A stretch of 64,000 bases of DNA, taken from the NCBI RefSeq assembly GCF_030063365.1, contig NZ_JASISY010000005.1, positions 242,320 through 306,319 of the forward strand. Direction: 5' to 3'. The stretch is from Cryobacterium sp. PH29-G1. GTDB taxonomy: Bacteria > Actinomycetota > Actinomycetes > Actinomycetales > Microbacteriaceae. Of this stretch, positions 18,185 through 26,192 are shown one piece after another (the first letter of the stretch is position 1; each line of letters opens with the position of its first letter). Below the pieces are notes generated by a model that saw only the letters and a program-made list of their open reading frames with translations, ran no database searches and was not told where the DNA came from. The position numbers were made by a program, and so were the translations under genes.

Positions 18185-18985
18185 CTAGACCACCCCTGCA
18201 ACGTCGAGCGCTTCGCCGCCAGGCGCGGGACCGCGCCGGTCGGCATCGACATGATCGCGCAGGTAGCCGGCGAATCCCGCCGGAGTTCGTCCCACCCGTC
18301 GCCCCGACGTTAAGACCGGAATCAGTGCTGTTTGCACCTCGGTAACGCCATTGTCGCGCAGGGCGGCCACCAGACGCACGTCTTCATCGCGGTCGACCGG
18401 GGCAAACCCTCCGGCGGCCAAATACCGATCCGCGCGCACACCCAGGTTGGCGCCGTGAACGTGCGGATGCCCCTCACCAATCGCGTGCAGTACCTCCCAG
18501 CGGGCCAGCTCGTGCGCGGCCAGATCATCGTCGGGCTGCACCGTTCCCAGTACGAGCTCGGCACCGTTTCGGGCGAGGGCCAGCTGGGTGACAAGCCAGT
18601 TCGGCGGCACGGCCGAGTCCGCGTCGGTGTTGGCGATCCAGATGCCTTCTGCCGCTGGCGCGGCTCCCGGCCCGCGCAGGGCGCGTGCAATCCCATCGCG
18701 ACGGGCTATGCCCACGGCGCCGGCATCAATCTCAATGCGCACGAAGTCAGACCAGTGTGCGGCCACACGGGCCGACAAGTCGGTGCACCGGTCGAGGACG
18801 AGCAGGACCGACACGGCTGGACGGTCCGGTTGGGGGGCCTCCTTGAGTGCATCGATCGCCACCGTCAGAGCGGACAGGCAGCGTGGCAGCAGTACCTCTT
18901 CGTCGCGCACCGGCACCACAATCGTGACGAAATCAATGCTCGGCGGGTGCCGTGGCACCGAGCCTGCGCCCGCGTTGTTGTTCAC
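18185..18985 (-). CDS. Family 2 glycosyltransferase
   Basis: A 266-residue GT-A fold enzyme without membrane helices. IVVPVRDEEVLLPRCL is the nucleotide-sugar site and IANTDADSAVPPNWL contains the metal-binding acidic motif. The GTG start overlaps the upstream gene's TGA (GTGA), so it is translationally coupled to the deacetylase/methyltransferase fusion. It is the last gene of a four-gene minus-strand operon. Donor and acceptor are unknown; the neighbours suggest an amino-sugar glycoconjugate. Confidence 0.88.
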   Translation of the reverse strand: MNNNAGAGSVPRHPPSIDFVTIVVPVRDEEVLLPRCLSALTVAIDALKEAPQPDRPAVSVLLVLDRCTDLSARVAAHWSDFVRIEIDAGAVGIARRDGIARALRGPGAAPAAEGIWIANTDADSAVPPNWLVTQLALARNGAELVLGTVQPDDDLAAHELARWEVLHAIGEGHPHVHGANLGVRADRYLAAGGFAPVDRDEDVRLVAALRDNGVTEVQTALIPVLTSGRRVGRTPAGFAGYLRDHVDADRRGPAPGGEALDVAGVV

Positions 18986-20421
18986 GGAACGAGGCCGTCG
19001 CGCTGGGCCACCGACAGGGCCGGCCGCGGTTCATAAACTTCAAGAATGAAGTCCCGCTCGAGGTGATGCACGGTGCGCTGGAGCCCGACGACATGGGTGA
19101 GCTGGGCGTGCACGGCGTCGCCGGTCAGCGGATACTCCGTCACCGGATGCCGCCAGTGACAAGCCACGAGCGCCCCACCGGGGGCGAGACTGGCTCGGCA
19201 CCGTTCAAGCAGGCGGCGTAGGTCAGTGGTTGAGCAGTAGTAGCCCACCTCAGACAGCACGATCAGGTCGAAGGACCCAGCCGGCCAGTCCCCCGGCACC
19301 GTGCGGCGCTCGAATGTCACACCGGGTTGCCCGGCCAACCGTTCTCTGGCCCGAACAAGCGGCTGTTCAACCAGATCGATTCCCAACACCGTGTCGCACC
19401 GCGTGGCGAGCTCGGCGGTCAGCACTCCGATCGAGCAGCCGAGTTCGAGCGCCGCAGCGAAACGCTGCCGCGGCAGTGCCGCCATCAACGCGGATCTCTT
19501 GCGTCGCTCGTACCACCGGGATTCAAACCCCCACGGGTCTACTCCGGAGGCGTAGATGTCGTCGAAGAATCCGGCAGTGAGAGTCTGATTCGATTCGGCC
19601 GTGGCCGGCACACCGCTCCGCCCTGTTCGAGCATTCCCGGGCAGCGCCTTCGCAACGAACGCGCTCAGTCTGATCTCGAGCAGCGTTTCGTAGTCCCGCG
19701 CGAAGTGCGCCCGAAAGCCGGCCGGCACGATGGCCTCATCGCCCGGTGCATCCGATAGGGCGCCCACTTGGCTGCGGTGCAACGCGAGAGCCCGAGCTTT
19801 GGCCTTGCGTTCGGCGGCCACCAGCTCGAACAGGCGCACGGTCTCGCCGGACCAGACCACAGCGTCCGGGGTCGACCAGTGCCACGCCCAGATGGGATAT
19901 TCGAATAGCCGCGCGCTGCTCGTGCGGGCGGCTCGTTCAGCGGCAGCACTCGCCGCGGCGTGATCCGGATGCCCATCGGCCCGCCACGGCGCCACGACCC
20001 AGGTTGAGTCGCCCGCATCGCCGATCGCTTCCACGATGGCCGTCGCTGCGGTATCGACGTGGTCCGCGAGGCTGCCGTCGGGAAGCTCCAAAAGGTGAAC
20101 GTGGGCGTTCGGGGCCAGCTGAGCGAGAGCATCCGTCACTTCAATGCGACGGATCTGCGCGAGTCGAGCCGCATCATGGGTGGGTGATTGCGGATGCGAC
20201 GCCTCACCATTACTGAGCACGACGACCTCGATCGGCAGTCCGAGCCCGGCCACATGGGCGATGAGCCCACCCACACCGAGGCTCTCGTCGTCGGGATGAG
20301 CCGACACGACGACCAGGCGTGCCAGTCCGTCCAGACCCAATGAGCTGAAACGATCGGGCCAGCGAGCTGCCTCCCACATCTTCTCGGGTGTTCCGCTGTC
20401 GGAGTGACTGAACGTCACCAT
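18982..20421 (-). CDS. PIG-L deacetylase fused to NodS-like SAM methyltransferase
   Basis: A 479-residue two-domain protein. Residues about 30-230 form a PIG-L/LmbE deacetylase with the zinc motif AHPDDES and WRADGHPDH. Residues about 275-450 form a NodS-type methyltransferase: GVDPWGFESRWYERRK, the SAM loop LELGCSIGVL and IVLSEVGYYCS. It probably removes an N-acetyl group and methylates the product. The start overlaps the acyl-CoA dehydrogenase stop by 7 nt and the end overlaps the glycosyltransferase start. The order is inferred from family knowledge; the substrate is unidentified. Confidence 0.88.
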   Translation of the reverse strand: MVTFSHSDSGTPEKMWEAARWPDRFSSLGLDGLARLVVVSAHPDDESLGVGGLIAHVAGLGLPIEVVVLSNGEASHPQSPTHDAARLAQIRRIEVTDALAQLAPNAHVHLLELPDGSLADHVDTAATAIVEAIGDAGDSTWVVAPWRADGHPDHAAASAAAERAARTSSARLFEYPIWAWHWSTPDAVVWSGETVRLFELVAAERKAKARALALHRSQVGALSDAPGDEAIVPAGFRAHFARDYETLLEIRLSAFVAKALPGNARTGRSGVPATAESNQTLTAGFFDDIYASGVDPWGFESRWYERRKRSALMAALPRQRFAAALELGCSIGVLTAELATRCDTVLGIDLVEQPLVRARERLAGQPGVTFERRTVPGDWPAGSFDLIVLSEVGYYCSTTDLRRLLERCRASLAPGGALVACHWRHPVTEYPLTGDAVHAQLTHVVGLQRTVHHLERDFILEVYEPRPALSVAQRDGLVP

Positions 20422-21455
20422 GGTGCACTCCCCCTCGTGGTAAGAATCCGGCCGAGTGCGGCGTCATCGCGTTCGGCATGGTGCTGGCGCACGTACAGCT
20501 GCAAATCGGCCACCCGCTGAGCGTGCCGCGCGTCGAGAGCCAACGGCGCCGGTCCGAGCGCATGCCCGATGTGGAATATAACCTCGTCGACCGTTCGGGC
20601 GACGATTCCCCGCACGCGCGCCGCGAGCAGGGATCCGGCCGGCCCATCCGCTTCACCGGCATCGATAGCCGTTGCCGCCGTCGCGAGCGAAGCCTGGGAC
20701 GCGCTAATGGCCACGTCAACGGCGCCGAGGTGGGCGAGGGCAATCTGGTCGGGGGTTCGGTCTTGCGTGGAGGCGTAAAGCGTGCGAGCCATCCCGACGG
20801 CACCACCCCACCACACGGCGGCGACACCGATACCACCCCACGCGAATCCCGAACGTTGCAGATACCAGCCGTCGCCACCGATCGGGTCGGCGACGACGTT
20901 GGAGAAGTCAACTGGACCGCTAGCCACCTGGGCCAGGCCGCGCGCTACCCACGACTCGTCATGCACGCTGATCCCGATTTGGCGCAAGTCAACGGCGAAC
21001 AACCGACGGCGTGCCTCACCGTCTGATGGCGTCACGTGGGCCGTTACGAGCGCGTGCGACAGCAGCCCGGCAAGCGAACACCACGGTTTGGTGCCGTTGA
21101 GCCGCCAACCGCCACCGCTAACCCGGGTCGCGGTGAGGGCAGTGCCGGAACTCTCAGCAGCGAACACGCCCCAGGTCTGGTCTGGCCGGGCGCCGTCGCC
21201 GGCTTGCTCCAGGATGGCCAGAGCATCGAGGTGTGCCTCAGCCACTCGTGCCGCTGTAAGGTCCGCGGCCGCGAGCGTCGACAGGGTGTCAAAGAGCTGC
21301 GTCGTGCGCCCTTCCCCCGGGCGGGGAACGAAAGCGAGCCTGCTCGTGAGCGCCACAGCACGCCGTGCGTCACCATTGACGGCGCCCGCTGCCGCGGCAA
21401 GATCGTTGCGATCGCGAAGCGGATCGGCGTTGCGCAGGTTCGATTCAAGCTTCAT
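20415..21455 (-). CDS. Acyl-CoA dehydrogenase-like flavoprotein
   Basis: A 346-residue protein with the acyl-CoA dehydrogenase fold: N-terminal helices, a middle beta domain (TRVSGGGWRLNGTKPWCS is the typical flavin-contact region) and a C-terminal helical bundle. It is slightly short for the family (~380). The classic catalytic Glu is not obvious, so it may be a non-canonical oxidase or hydroxylase relative. The start is the ATG at 21455 with GAGGAGGG before it. An ATG at 21473 in the same frame lacks a ribosome site. It overlaps the downstream deacetylase gene. Confidence 0.83.
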   Translation of the reverse strand: MKLESNLRNADPLRDRNDLAAAAGAVNGDARRAVALTSRLAFVPRPGEGRTTQLFDTLSTLAAADLTAARVAEAHLDALAILEQAGDGARPDQTWGVFAAESSGTALTATRVSGGGWRLNGTKPWCSLAGLLSHALVTAHVTPSDGEARRRLFAVDLRQIGISVHDESWVARGLAQVASGPVDFSNVVADPIGGDGWYLQRSGFAWGGIGVAAVWWGGAVGMARTLYASTQDRTPDQIALAHLGAVDVAISASQASLATAATAIDAGEADGPAGSLLAARVRGIVARTVDEVIFHIGHALGPAPLALDARHAQRVADLQLYVRQHHAERDDAALGRILTTRGSAPW

Positions 21456-21498
21456 GACACCCTCCTCGCCCACCCGCCCGCGTCCGGATCAGCGCGCG

Positions 21499-21987
21499 TC
21501 AGGATGCTTTGGAGGCGGACTTCAGCGCGGCCCGCTTGCGCGGCTTGCGATTCTCCGCGCTGACCATCCAGGAGTACTGCTCAAGTTTTTCGATGAAGGC
21601 GTGCAGAATGTCGGCGCTCGTCGGGTCCTCCTCATCGACTTCATCGTGCACCTTGCGCATATTGTCGACCGCGGCATCGAGCCTTTCGGTGATGAGAGTC
21701 ACCGTTTCAGCCGTATCTACCTCGCCGTCGGGGAACTTCGGCAGGTGGGTTGTTTTCGTGACCGTCTCACTGCGGCCGTCCGGCATCGCATCGAGGGCAC
21801 GCATCCGCTCGGCAACTTCGTCGGAGAATTCGCGAGCGTCAAGGATGATTTCGTCGAGCTGCAGGTGCAGATCACGAAAGTTCTTGCCGACCACGCTCCA
21901 GTGCGCTTGCTTGCCCTGAACGTGCAACTCGATCAGGTCGACCAGAACGGACTGGAGGTTGTTGCTGAGGGTTTCGGAGGCGTGCAT
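21499..21987 (-). CDS. dps: Dps-family ferritin-like DNA-protection protein
   Basis: A 162-residue four-helix-bundle protein. KQAHWSVVGKNFRDLH and LDEIILDAREFSDEVAERM hold the inter-subunit ferroxidase ligands (two His, Asp, Glu). The C-terminus is basic (RKPRKRAALKSASKAS), a tail that can bind DNA. Dps stores iron and quenches peroxide. AAAGGG precedes the ATG. It lies 43 nt upstream of the acyl-CoA dehydrogenase start and may be the first gene of that operon. Confidence 0.93.
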   Translation of the reverse strand: MHASETLSNNLQSVLVDLIELHVQGKQAHWSVVGKNFRDLHLQLDEIILDAREFSDEVAERMRALDAMPDGRSETVTKTTHLPKFPDGEVDTAETVTLITERLDAAVDNMRKVHDEVDEEDPTSADILHAFIEKLEQYSWMVSAENRKPRKRAALKSASKAS

Positions 21988-22169
21988 GGGTGCCCTTTCA
22001 GGTCAGAAATTATCAGTAGCTGGGGAACATCGTCGCGACCATATCACCGCCCGACGATGTGGGCCACACTGTCGAGGCCACCGCGGACCACACACCCGAC
22101 GTGGGGTCCGTGGCAGGCGGAGTCGGCCCACCGTCAATTCACAGCATGTGCCCTTGCCCCACCCAGCTA

Positions 22170-22448
22170 TCAGGTTTCGCGTGGCGGCCGAGGCTTGCTG
22201 TACTTCTTGTGTGCGGTCTGCGGGGCAGTGCCGAGGATGCGCGCGATGTCGGCCCACGAGCATCCGCCGTCGCGCATCGCGTTGACCGCCGCCGTGACGC
22301 GCAGATTGATCTCCGCCCGGTCACGCACTGCGCGTTCCAGTTCACGTTCGAGGGCACGGTAGGGACGCGGGATGTGCGGGACCGGTTCTTCTTCTGCGGG
22401 AACAGCGGAGGCGAATTCGTTCGCCTGGTCCGGGGCACTACTAGTCAT
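22170..22448 (-). CDS. Small helix-turn-helix protein
   Basis: A 92-residue protein with a disordered acidic N-terminus and a C-terminal helix-turn-helix: AVNAMRDGGCSWADIARIL then GTAPQTAHKKYS. The start chosen is the ATG at 22448, since AAAGG lies 7 nt before it; an ATG 15 nt further upstream overlaps that site. Target genes are unknown. It diverges from the MOSC gene and shares a 137-bp intergenic region with it. Confidence 0.75.
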   Translation of the reverse strand: MTSSAPDQANEFASAVPAEEEPVPHIPRPYRALERELERAVRDRAEINLRVTAAVNAMRDGGCSWADIARILGTAPQTAHKKYSKPRPPRET

Positions 22449-22585
22449 CGGCAACCTTTCCATACTGCAATGTAGGCCCGGGGAATGACTGCGTCAACGG
22501 GTCATCGCAAACATGTTGACGCACCCGTCTAAAATCGCGGTGGCATCCCTTCGAACGTGCGTGCGCGTATGGCAGAATCGTCTGC

Positions 22586-23143
22586 ATGACTCTCCAGCGG
22601 CATCCCGGCACCGTCATTTCCGTCAGCCGCGACCACGAACACCGCTTCAGCAAGCCGGCGGTCGAGAGCATCCGCTTATTGGCCGGAATTGGCGTGGAGG
22701 GCGACTCGCACGCGGGCGCAACGGTGCAGCATCGCTACGCGAAGCAGCGCACCCCATCGGCGCCAAACCTCTGTCAGGTGCATTTCATGGCCGCTGAGCT
22801 GTTCGATGACCTGGCGGCGACCGGATACCCGGTGCTGCCGGGCGAACTCGGCGAGAATGTGACGACCGCCGGGATCGATCTGATGACCCTTCCGCTCGGT
22901 ACCCGCCTCGAGCTGGGTGCCGAAGCTGTCGTTGTCATCACCGGTATGCGCAGCCCCTGCTCGCTGATCAACGGCTACCAACAGGGTTTAATGAAGCAGC
23001 TCATCAGCACGGATGCCGCTGGCACCGTTCAGCGTCGCGGCGGCATCATGGGCGTTGTTGTTACCGGCGGCGTCGTGCACCCGGGTGACGCCATCCGGAT
23101 CGAGCTGCCCGTCGGCGAGCAGCTGCCCCTCGGCGTGGTCTAG
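22586..23143 (+). CDS. MOSC-domain protein
   Basis: A 185-residue protein that is almost entirely a MOSC domain, the beta-barrel found in molybdenum-cofactor sulfurases and YiiM-type enzymes. ELGENVTTAGIDLMTLPLG is the family hallmark, and MRSPCSLINGY supplies the conserved Cys that carries sulfur or molybdenum cofactor. It likely binds Moco and reduces N-hydroxylated compounds. The ATG lacks a ribosome site; a -10-like AGAAT lies 7 nt upstream. Confidence 0.88.
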   Translation: MTLQRHPGTVISVSRDHEHRFSKPAVESIRLLAGIGVEGDSHAGATVQHRYAKQRTPSAPNLCQVHFMAAELFDDLAATGYPVLPGELGENVTTAGIDLMTLPLGTRLELGAEAVVVITGMRSPCSLINGYQQGLMKQLISTDAAGTVQRRGGIMGVVVTGGVVHPGDAIRIELPVGEQLPLGVV

Positions 23144-23208
23144 GCCCGCCCATCCCCCGCGGGCCCCCGCCTACGAGCGGCCCAACTCAAGCCGGGCCCA
23201 CCTTACGC

Positions 23209-23240
23209 AACTGGGCCCACGATAGATCATGGGCCCAGTT
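23209..23240. terminator. Bidirectional hairpin terminator
   Basis: AACTGGGCCCA (23209-23219) and TGGGCCCAGTT (23230-23240) form a perfect 11-bp stem with a 10-nt loop. It sits between the convergent MOSC and DarT-like genes. There is only a short T-run on each side. Confidence 0.7.
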
Positions 23241-23259
23241 TCCGGGCCCGGGCCCGGGC

Positions 23260-23293
23260 AGAAGTGCAGGTGCGGGAGAAGTGCAGGTGCGGA
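23260..23293. repeat. 17-bp tandem repeat
   Basis: Two adjacent copies of AGAAGTGCAGGTGCGGG (the second ends in A), at 23260-23276 and 23277-23293, just beyond the 3' end of the DarT-like gene. This looks like a slippage duplication with no evident function. Confidence 0.8.
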
Positions 23294-23298
23294 CGGGG

Positions 23299-24213
23299 CT
23301 ACTGGGCTTCGGCGGAGGTGTGGAACCAGGGCGGGTAGACCGCTACCTTGGGCTTGAACGAGCTGGCCTTCAAGATTCCGCGAACGGTTTCGCGGACATT
23401 GTCGTTGCAGACGCCGATGAGCGTGATCAGTTCGATCGGCACGGCGTCGGGCACGAGCAGTTCGGCTTCGACAAGCATCGCGCCGTCGGCTTCCGCGCGC
23501 AGGGTCTGCAGCATGCGCTCGGCGGTGGCCGGAGTGGCCCCGAAGCGGGTCAGCGTTCCGGCGGCGTCGCCGTTGGTGACGGCGACCATGCTCGGCACGA
23601 GCGGGGTCTCGTCGTCGGTGGCGGCGGCATCCGTCGCGGCGAGAGCCTGAACGCCCTCGTTGATCTTTTTGACCGTGCTGACCAGCATGACGAAGTCGAA
23701 GGCTTCGGAGCCGTGGGCGTCGAGGGCGAGGCGCAGATCTGCTGCCTCAGCGCGAACGCTTTCCCAAACGGTGGCATTCGGCGACAGGAAGAACGGCACG
23801 TATTCAGCAACGCTCCGGCCATCGCCGGCGACACGGGCGTCGCGGCGCAGCTCGCGTGTTGCCGGAGTCGAAATATCAACGGTGGGACGCGTCGTGAGAG
23901 CCGCGTTGGCGAGCAGACGCCCGCCTTGCAGGATGGCGGCCAGGTTGCTGATGTGGGTGAGGTGATAAACGCGCTGTTCATCAACGTTGTCGGTCGAGAC
24001 CTTTTCGGCACGCACCGGTCGGGGCGCACCGGGCACCCGAACCGCGCGAACCGCGCGGGCGGGCGGCGTGACCGCTGTTGGCAGTGGATCCCGCAGCGAG
24101 GACAGCTTCGGTGCGCGGGTCTTCTTCACCGGCGTAGCGGGCTCAGTTACAATTTTCGGAAAGCACAGGGCGCACAAATCGCCCTCGAGTCCGTGGATGC
24201 ATTCGTCGTCCAA
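23299..24213 (-). CDS. DarT-like (DUF4433) ADP-ribosyltransferase-fold protein
   Basis: A 304-residue protein. Residues 1-20 hold a Cys/His cluster (C5, H7, C14, C17) that looks like a small zinc knuckle. A proline-rich linker runs to about 75. Residues about 80-300 match the DarT fold: RVYHLTHISNLAAIL, EYVPFFLSPNATVW, and AELLVPDAVP, where Glu251 aligns with the catalytic glutamate of DarT. DarT enzymes ADP-ribosylate thymidine in single-stranded DNA and normally need the macrodomain antitoxin DarG, which is absent from both flanks. The start is TTG with GAAAGG about 10 nt upstream. Activity is inferred. Confidence 0.78.
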   Translation of the reverse strand: MDDECIHGLEGDLCALCFPKIVTEPATPVKKTRAPKLSSLRDPLPTAVTPPARAVRAVRVPGAPRPVRAEKVSTDNVDEQRVYHLTHISNLAAILQGGRLLANAALTTRPTVDISTPATRELRRDARVAGDGRSVAEYVPFFLSPNATVWESVRAEAADLRLALDAHGSEAFDFVMLVSTVKKINEGVQALAATDAAATDDETPLVPSMVAVTNGDAAGTLTRFGATPATAERMLQTLRAEADGAMLVEAELLVPDAVPIELITLIGVCNDNVRETVRGILKASSFKPKVAVYPPWFHTSAEAQ

Positions 24214-24472
24214 GGGGTAAAACCTTTCGTTTCGCGGCTCGCGCCACTCGGAAAGGCCGAACGCGCATACCGCCTATCAACGTTACGTTCATTTGGGGCC
24301 GAACGGTGACCGATCCTTCGATTTTCGGCGAAACGAGTTGAACTCGGCGGCCGTTGACCGTGACTGCGAGGCCTACGCGTCAGGCCGGGGAACGATGAGT
24401 CCAGTGTCGAGTCAGCGAAAATATGAGCGGCCGGTATTCTGAGTAGCGACAACCAAGCTGGGAGACCGTACC

Positions 24473-25216
24473 GTGTGGACGACCGCTCTGCTGATTGCGG
24501 CCGTGCTGATCGGATCCAGCATGCAGCGCATCACCGGGATGGGGTTCGCCCTCGTCGCGTCGCCCTTTTTGGTTCTGTTGCTCGGGCCGAGCGACGGTGT
24601 CATCGTGGTCAACGTGTGCGGGGTACTGACCGCCGCTGTGGTTCTACTCCGCGTGTTTCGCCACATCGACTGGCGGCGTTACGGCGTTTTAGCATTCTGG
24701 GCCGTACTCGGTATCATTCCCGGCTCCTACGTTGTGCAGTTCGTTCCGGGGGCCTGGCTCGAAATTTCGATCGGCGTGCTCGTGGCCGCCGGCCTCACCG
24801 TCTCGGTGAGTCTTGGGCGCGTGAACGTGCGCGACCGACGGAGCTATCGGGTGCTCGCCGGCATGAGCAGCGGGTTCATGAACACGACCGCGGGAGTCGG
24901 CGGTCCAGCGGTGAGCATTTACGCCATTGCCACCGGCTGGCCGCAACGTTCCTTCGCCGCGACGATGCAGCCCTACTTTCTCACAATCGGCCTGGTTTCC
25001 CTGGCCTCGAAATTCGCCCTGGGTTCGGCCGATGTGCCGCAGCTGTCCGTTCTGGTCTGGGCGCTGATCGGGAGCGCCTGCCTCATCGGGCTCCTCATCG
25101 GCGACCTCCTCTCCGAGGTGGTCAAGCCGCACGTAGCACGCCGAATGCTGGTAGTCGTGGCCTACCTTGGGTCGTTCACAACCATTCTGCGCGGAGTCGT
25201 CGAACTGCTCGCCTAG
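24473..25216 (+). CDS. TSUP (TauE/SafE) family permease
   Basis: 247 residues with about eight membrane helices. It has the internal duplication of the TSUP family: GSSMQRITGMGFALVASPF in the first half and SSGFMNTTAGVGGPAVSIY in the second. Family members export sulfite, sulfoacetate or other organic anions. The GTG start has GGGAG 8 nt upstream. The cargo is unknown. Confidence 0.9.
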   Translation: MWTTALLIAAVLIGSSMQRITGMGFALVASPFLVLLLGPSDGVIVVNVCGVLTAAVVLLRVFRHIDWRRYGVLAFWAVLGIIPGSYVVQFVPGAWLEISIGVLVAAGLTVSVSLGRVNVRDRRSYRVLAGMSSGFMNTTAGVGGPAVSIYAIATGWPQRSFAATMQPYFLTIGLVSLASKFALGSADVPQLSVLVWALIGSACLIGLLIGDLLSEVVKPHVARRMLVVVAYLGSFTTILRGVVELLA

Positions 25217-25298
25217 CCGGCGGAACCCGTCCCAGCCCCACGCGCTTGCGCCCGCACCGACTTCGCGGAGACTGCACTGACGCTGGCGCGGCGCCGTT

Positions 25299-26060
25299 CT
25301 AAATGGTGAAGTCGACGCCGTCGGCCGACATCGACGCGGACTCCCCGGGGTGGGGAACGTGGTGCGCGACATCCGCTTGCATCAATTGTTCATCGGGATA
25401 GGTAGCTGTCACGAGAATGGGCATGTGGTCGGAGGTGCCCTGCGGCAGTGTCTCCACGTTCGTTATGGCCAGCCCCATTGACGTGGCGAGGTCGAAATGT
25501 CCGCGGAAGAACTTGTAGCGCGTGTAGGTGCGCGTGTCGCTGAGCGTGAGGTCGTAGCCGGACTGGTTCACCTTGTTGCCGAGCTTGCGCTGAAAGATCG
25601 GATAGTTGTAATCGCCGACCATGAGGGTTGGCAGACCGGGGCCGAGGATACTGAGCTCTTCGTGGGCCGTGCGGATCTGATTGCGGCGCAGGGAATTAAG
25701 CGCGGTCAACGGCGCTGCGTGAAACGATGCGACGACAAATTCCCGCTTCGCGACGTTGTCAACGAGTCGGGTGGCGATCAGTCGTTCGTGTGCGGGCGCG
25801 GCGACACGGTCGTGCATGGACTTCTTCAGCGCGAAGGTCTGCGTGGTGAGCGCCGTGAAACGGTCCTTGCGGTAGTAAATGGCCAGGCCGAGCCGATTGC
25901 GGTGGGTCGAGTCTGCCAGATGCAGATTGCCGACCTCGGCCGGCAGGTCAATCGTGTTGCACTCCTGCAGGCAGAGAATATTGGGACTATAACGATCGGC
26001 CAAGGCGGCGAGTTCGCCGCTGGCACGATTCTTGCGGAGGTTGTAACTTATGACCCTCAT
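25299..26060 (-). CDS. Endonuclease/exonuclease/phosphatase-family hydrolase
   Basis: A 253-residue metal-dependent phosphodiesterase fold. ISYNLRKN near the N-terminus, LCLQECN (metal Glu), VGDYNYPI (Asp-x-Asn) and SDHMPILV (Asp-His) are the four catalytic motifs in order. No signal peptide is seen, so it is probably cytoplasmic. Substrates of this family range from DNA to phospholipids and cannot be chosen from sequence. It stands alone between the convergent TSUP gene and the fatty-acid transporter. Confidence 0.88.
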   Translation of the reverse strand: MRVISYNLRKNRASGELAALADRYSPNILCLQECNTIDLPAEVGNLHLADSTHRNRLGLAIYYRKDRFTALTTQTFALKKSMHDRVAAPAHERLIATRLVDNVAKREFVVASFHAAPLTALNSLRRNQIRTAHEELSILGPGLPTLMVGDYNYPIFQRKLGNKVNQSGYDLTLSDTRTYTRYKFFRGHFDLATSMGLAITNVETLPQGTSDHMPILVTATYPDEQLMQADVAHHVPHPGESASMSADGVDFTI

Positions 26061-26192
26061 GACACCCGTCTCAGACTTGATGGCTATGCCCCAAGCCTAC
26101 GACTCTCGTCGCTGTCGAAATTGAACATCCGGGGTCAGTTCGCACATGCGCAGGTGGCATCCAGTCTGCCGATACCCCCGATCCGGGGCTAG

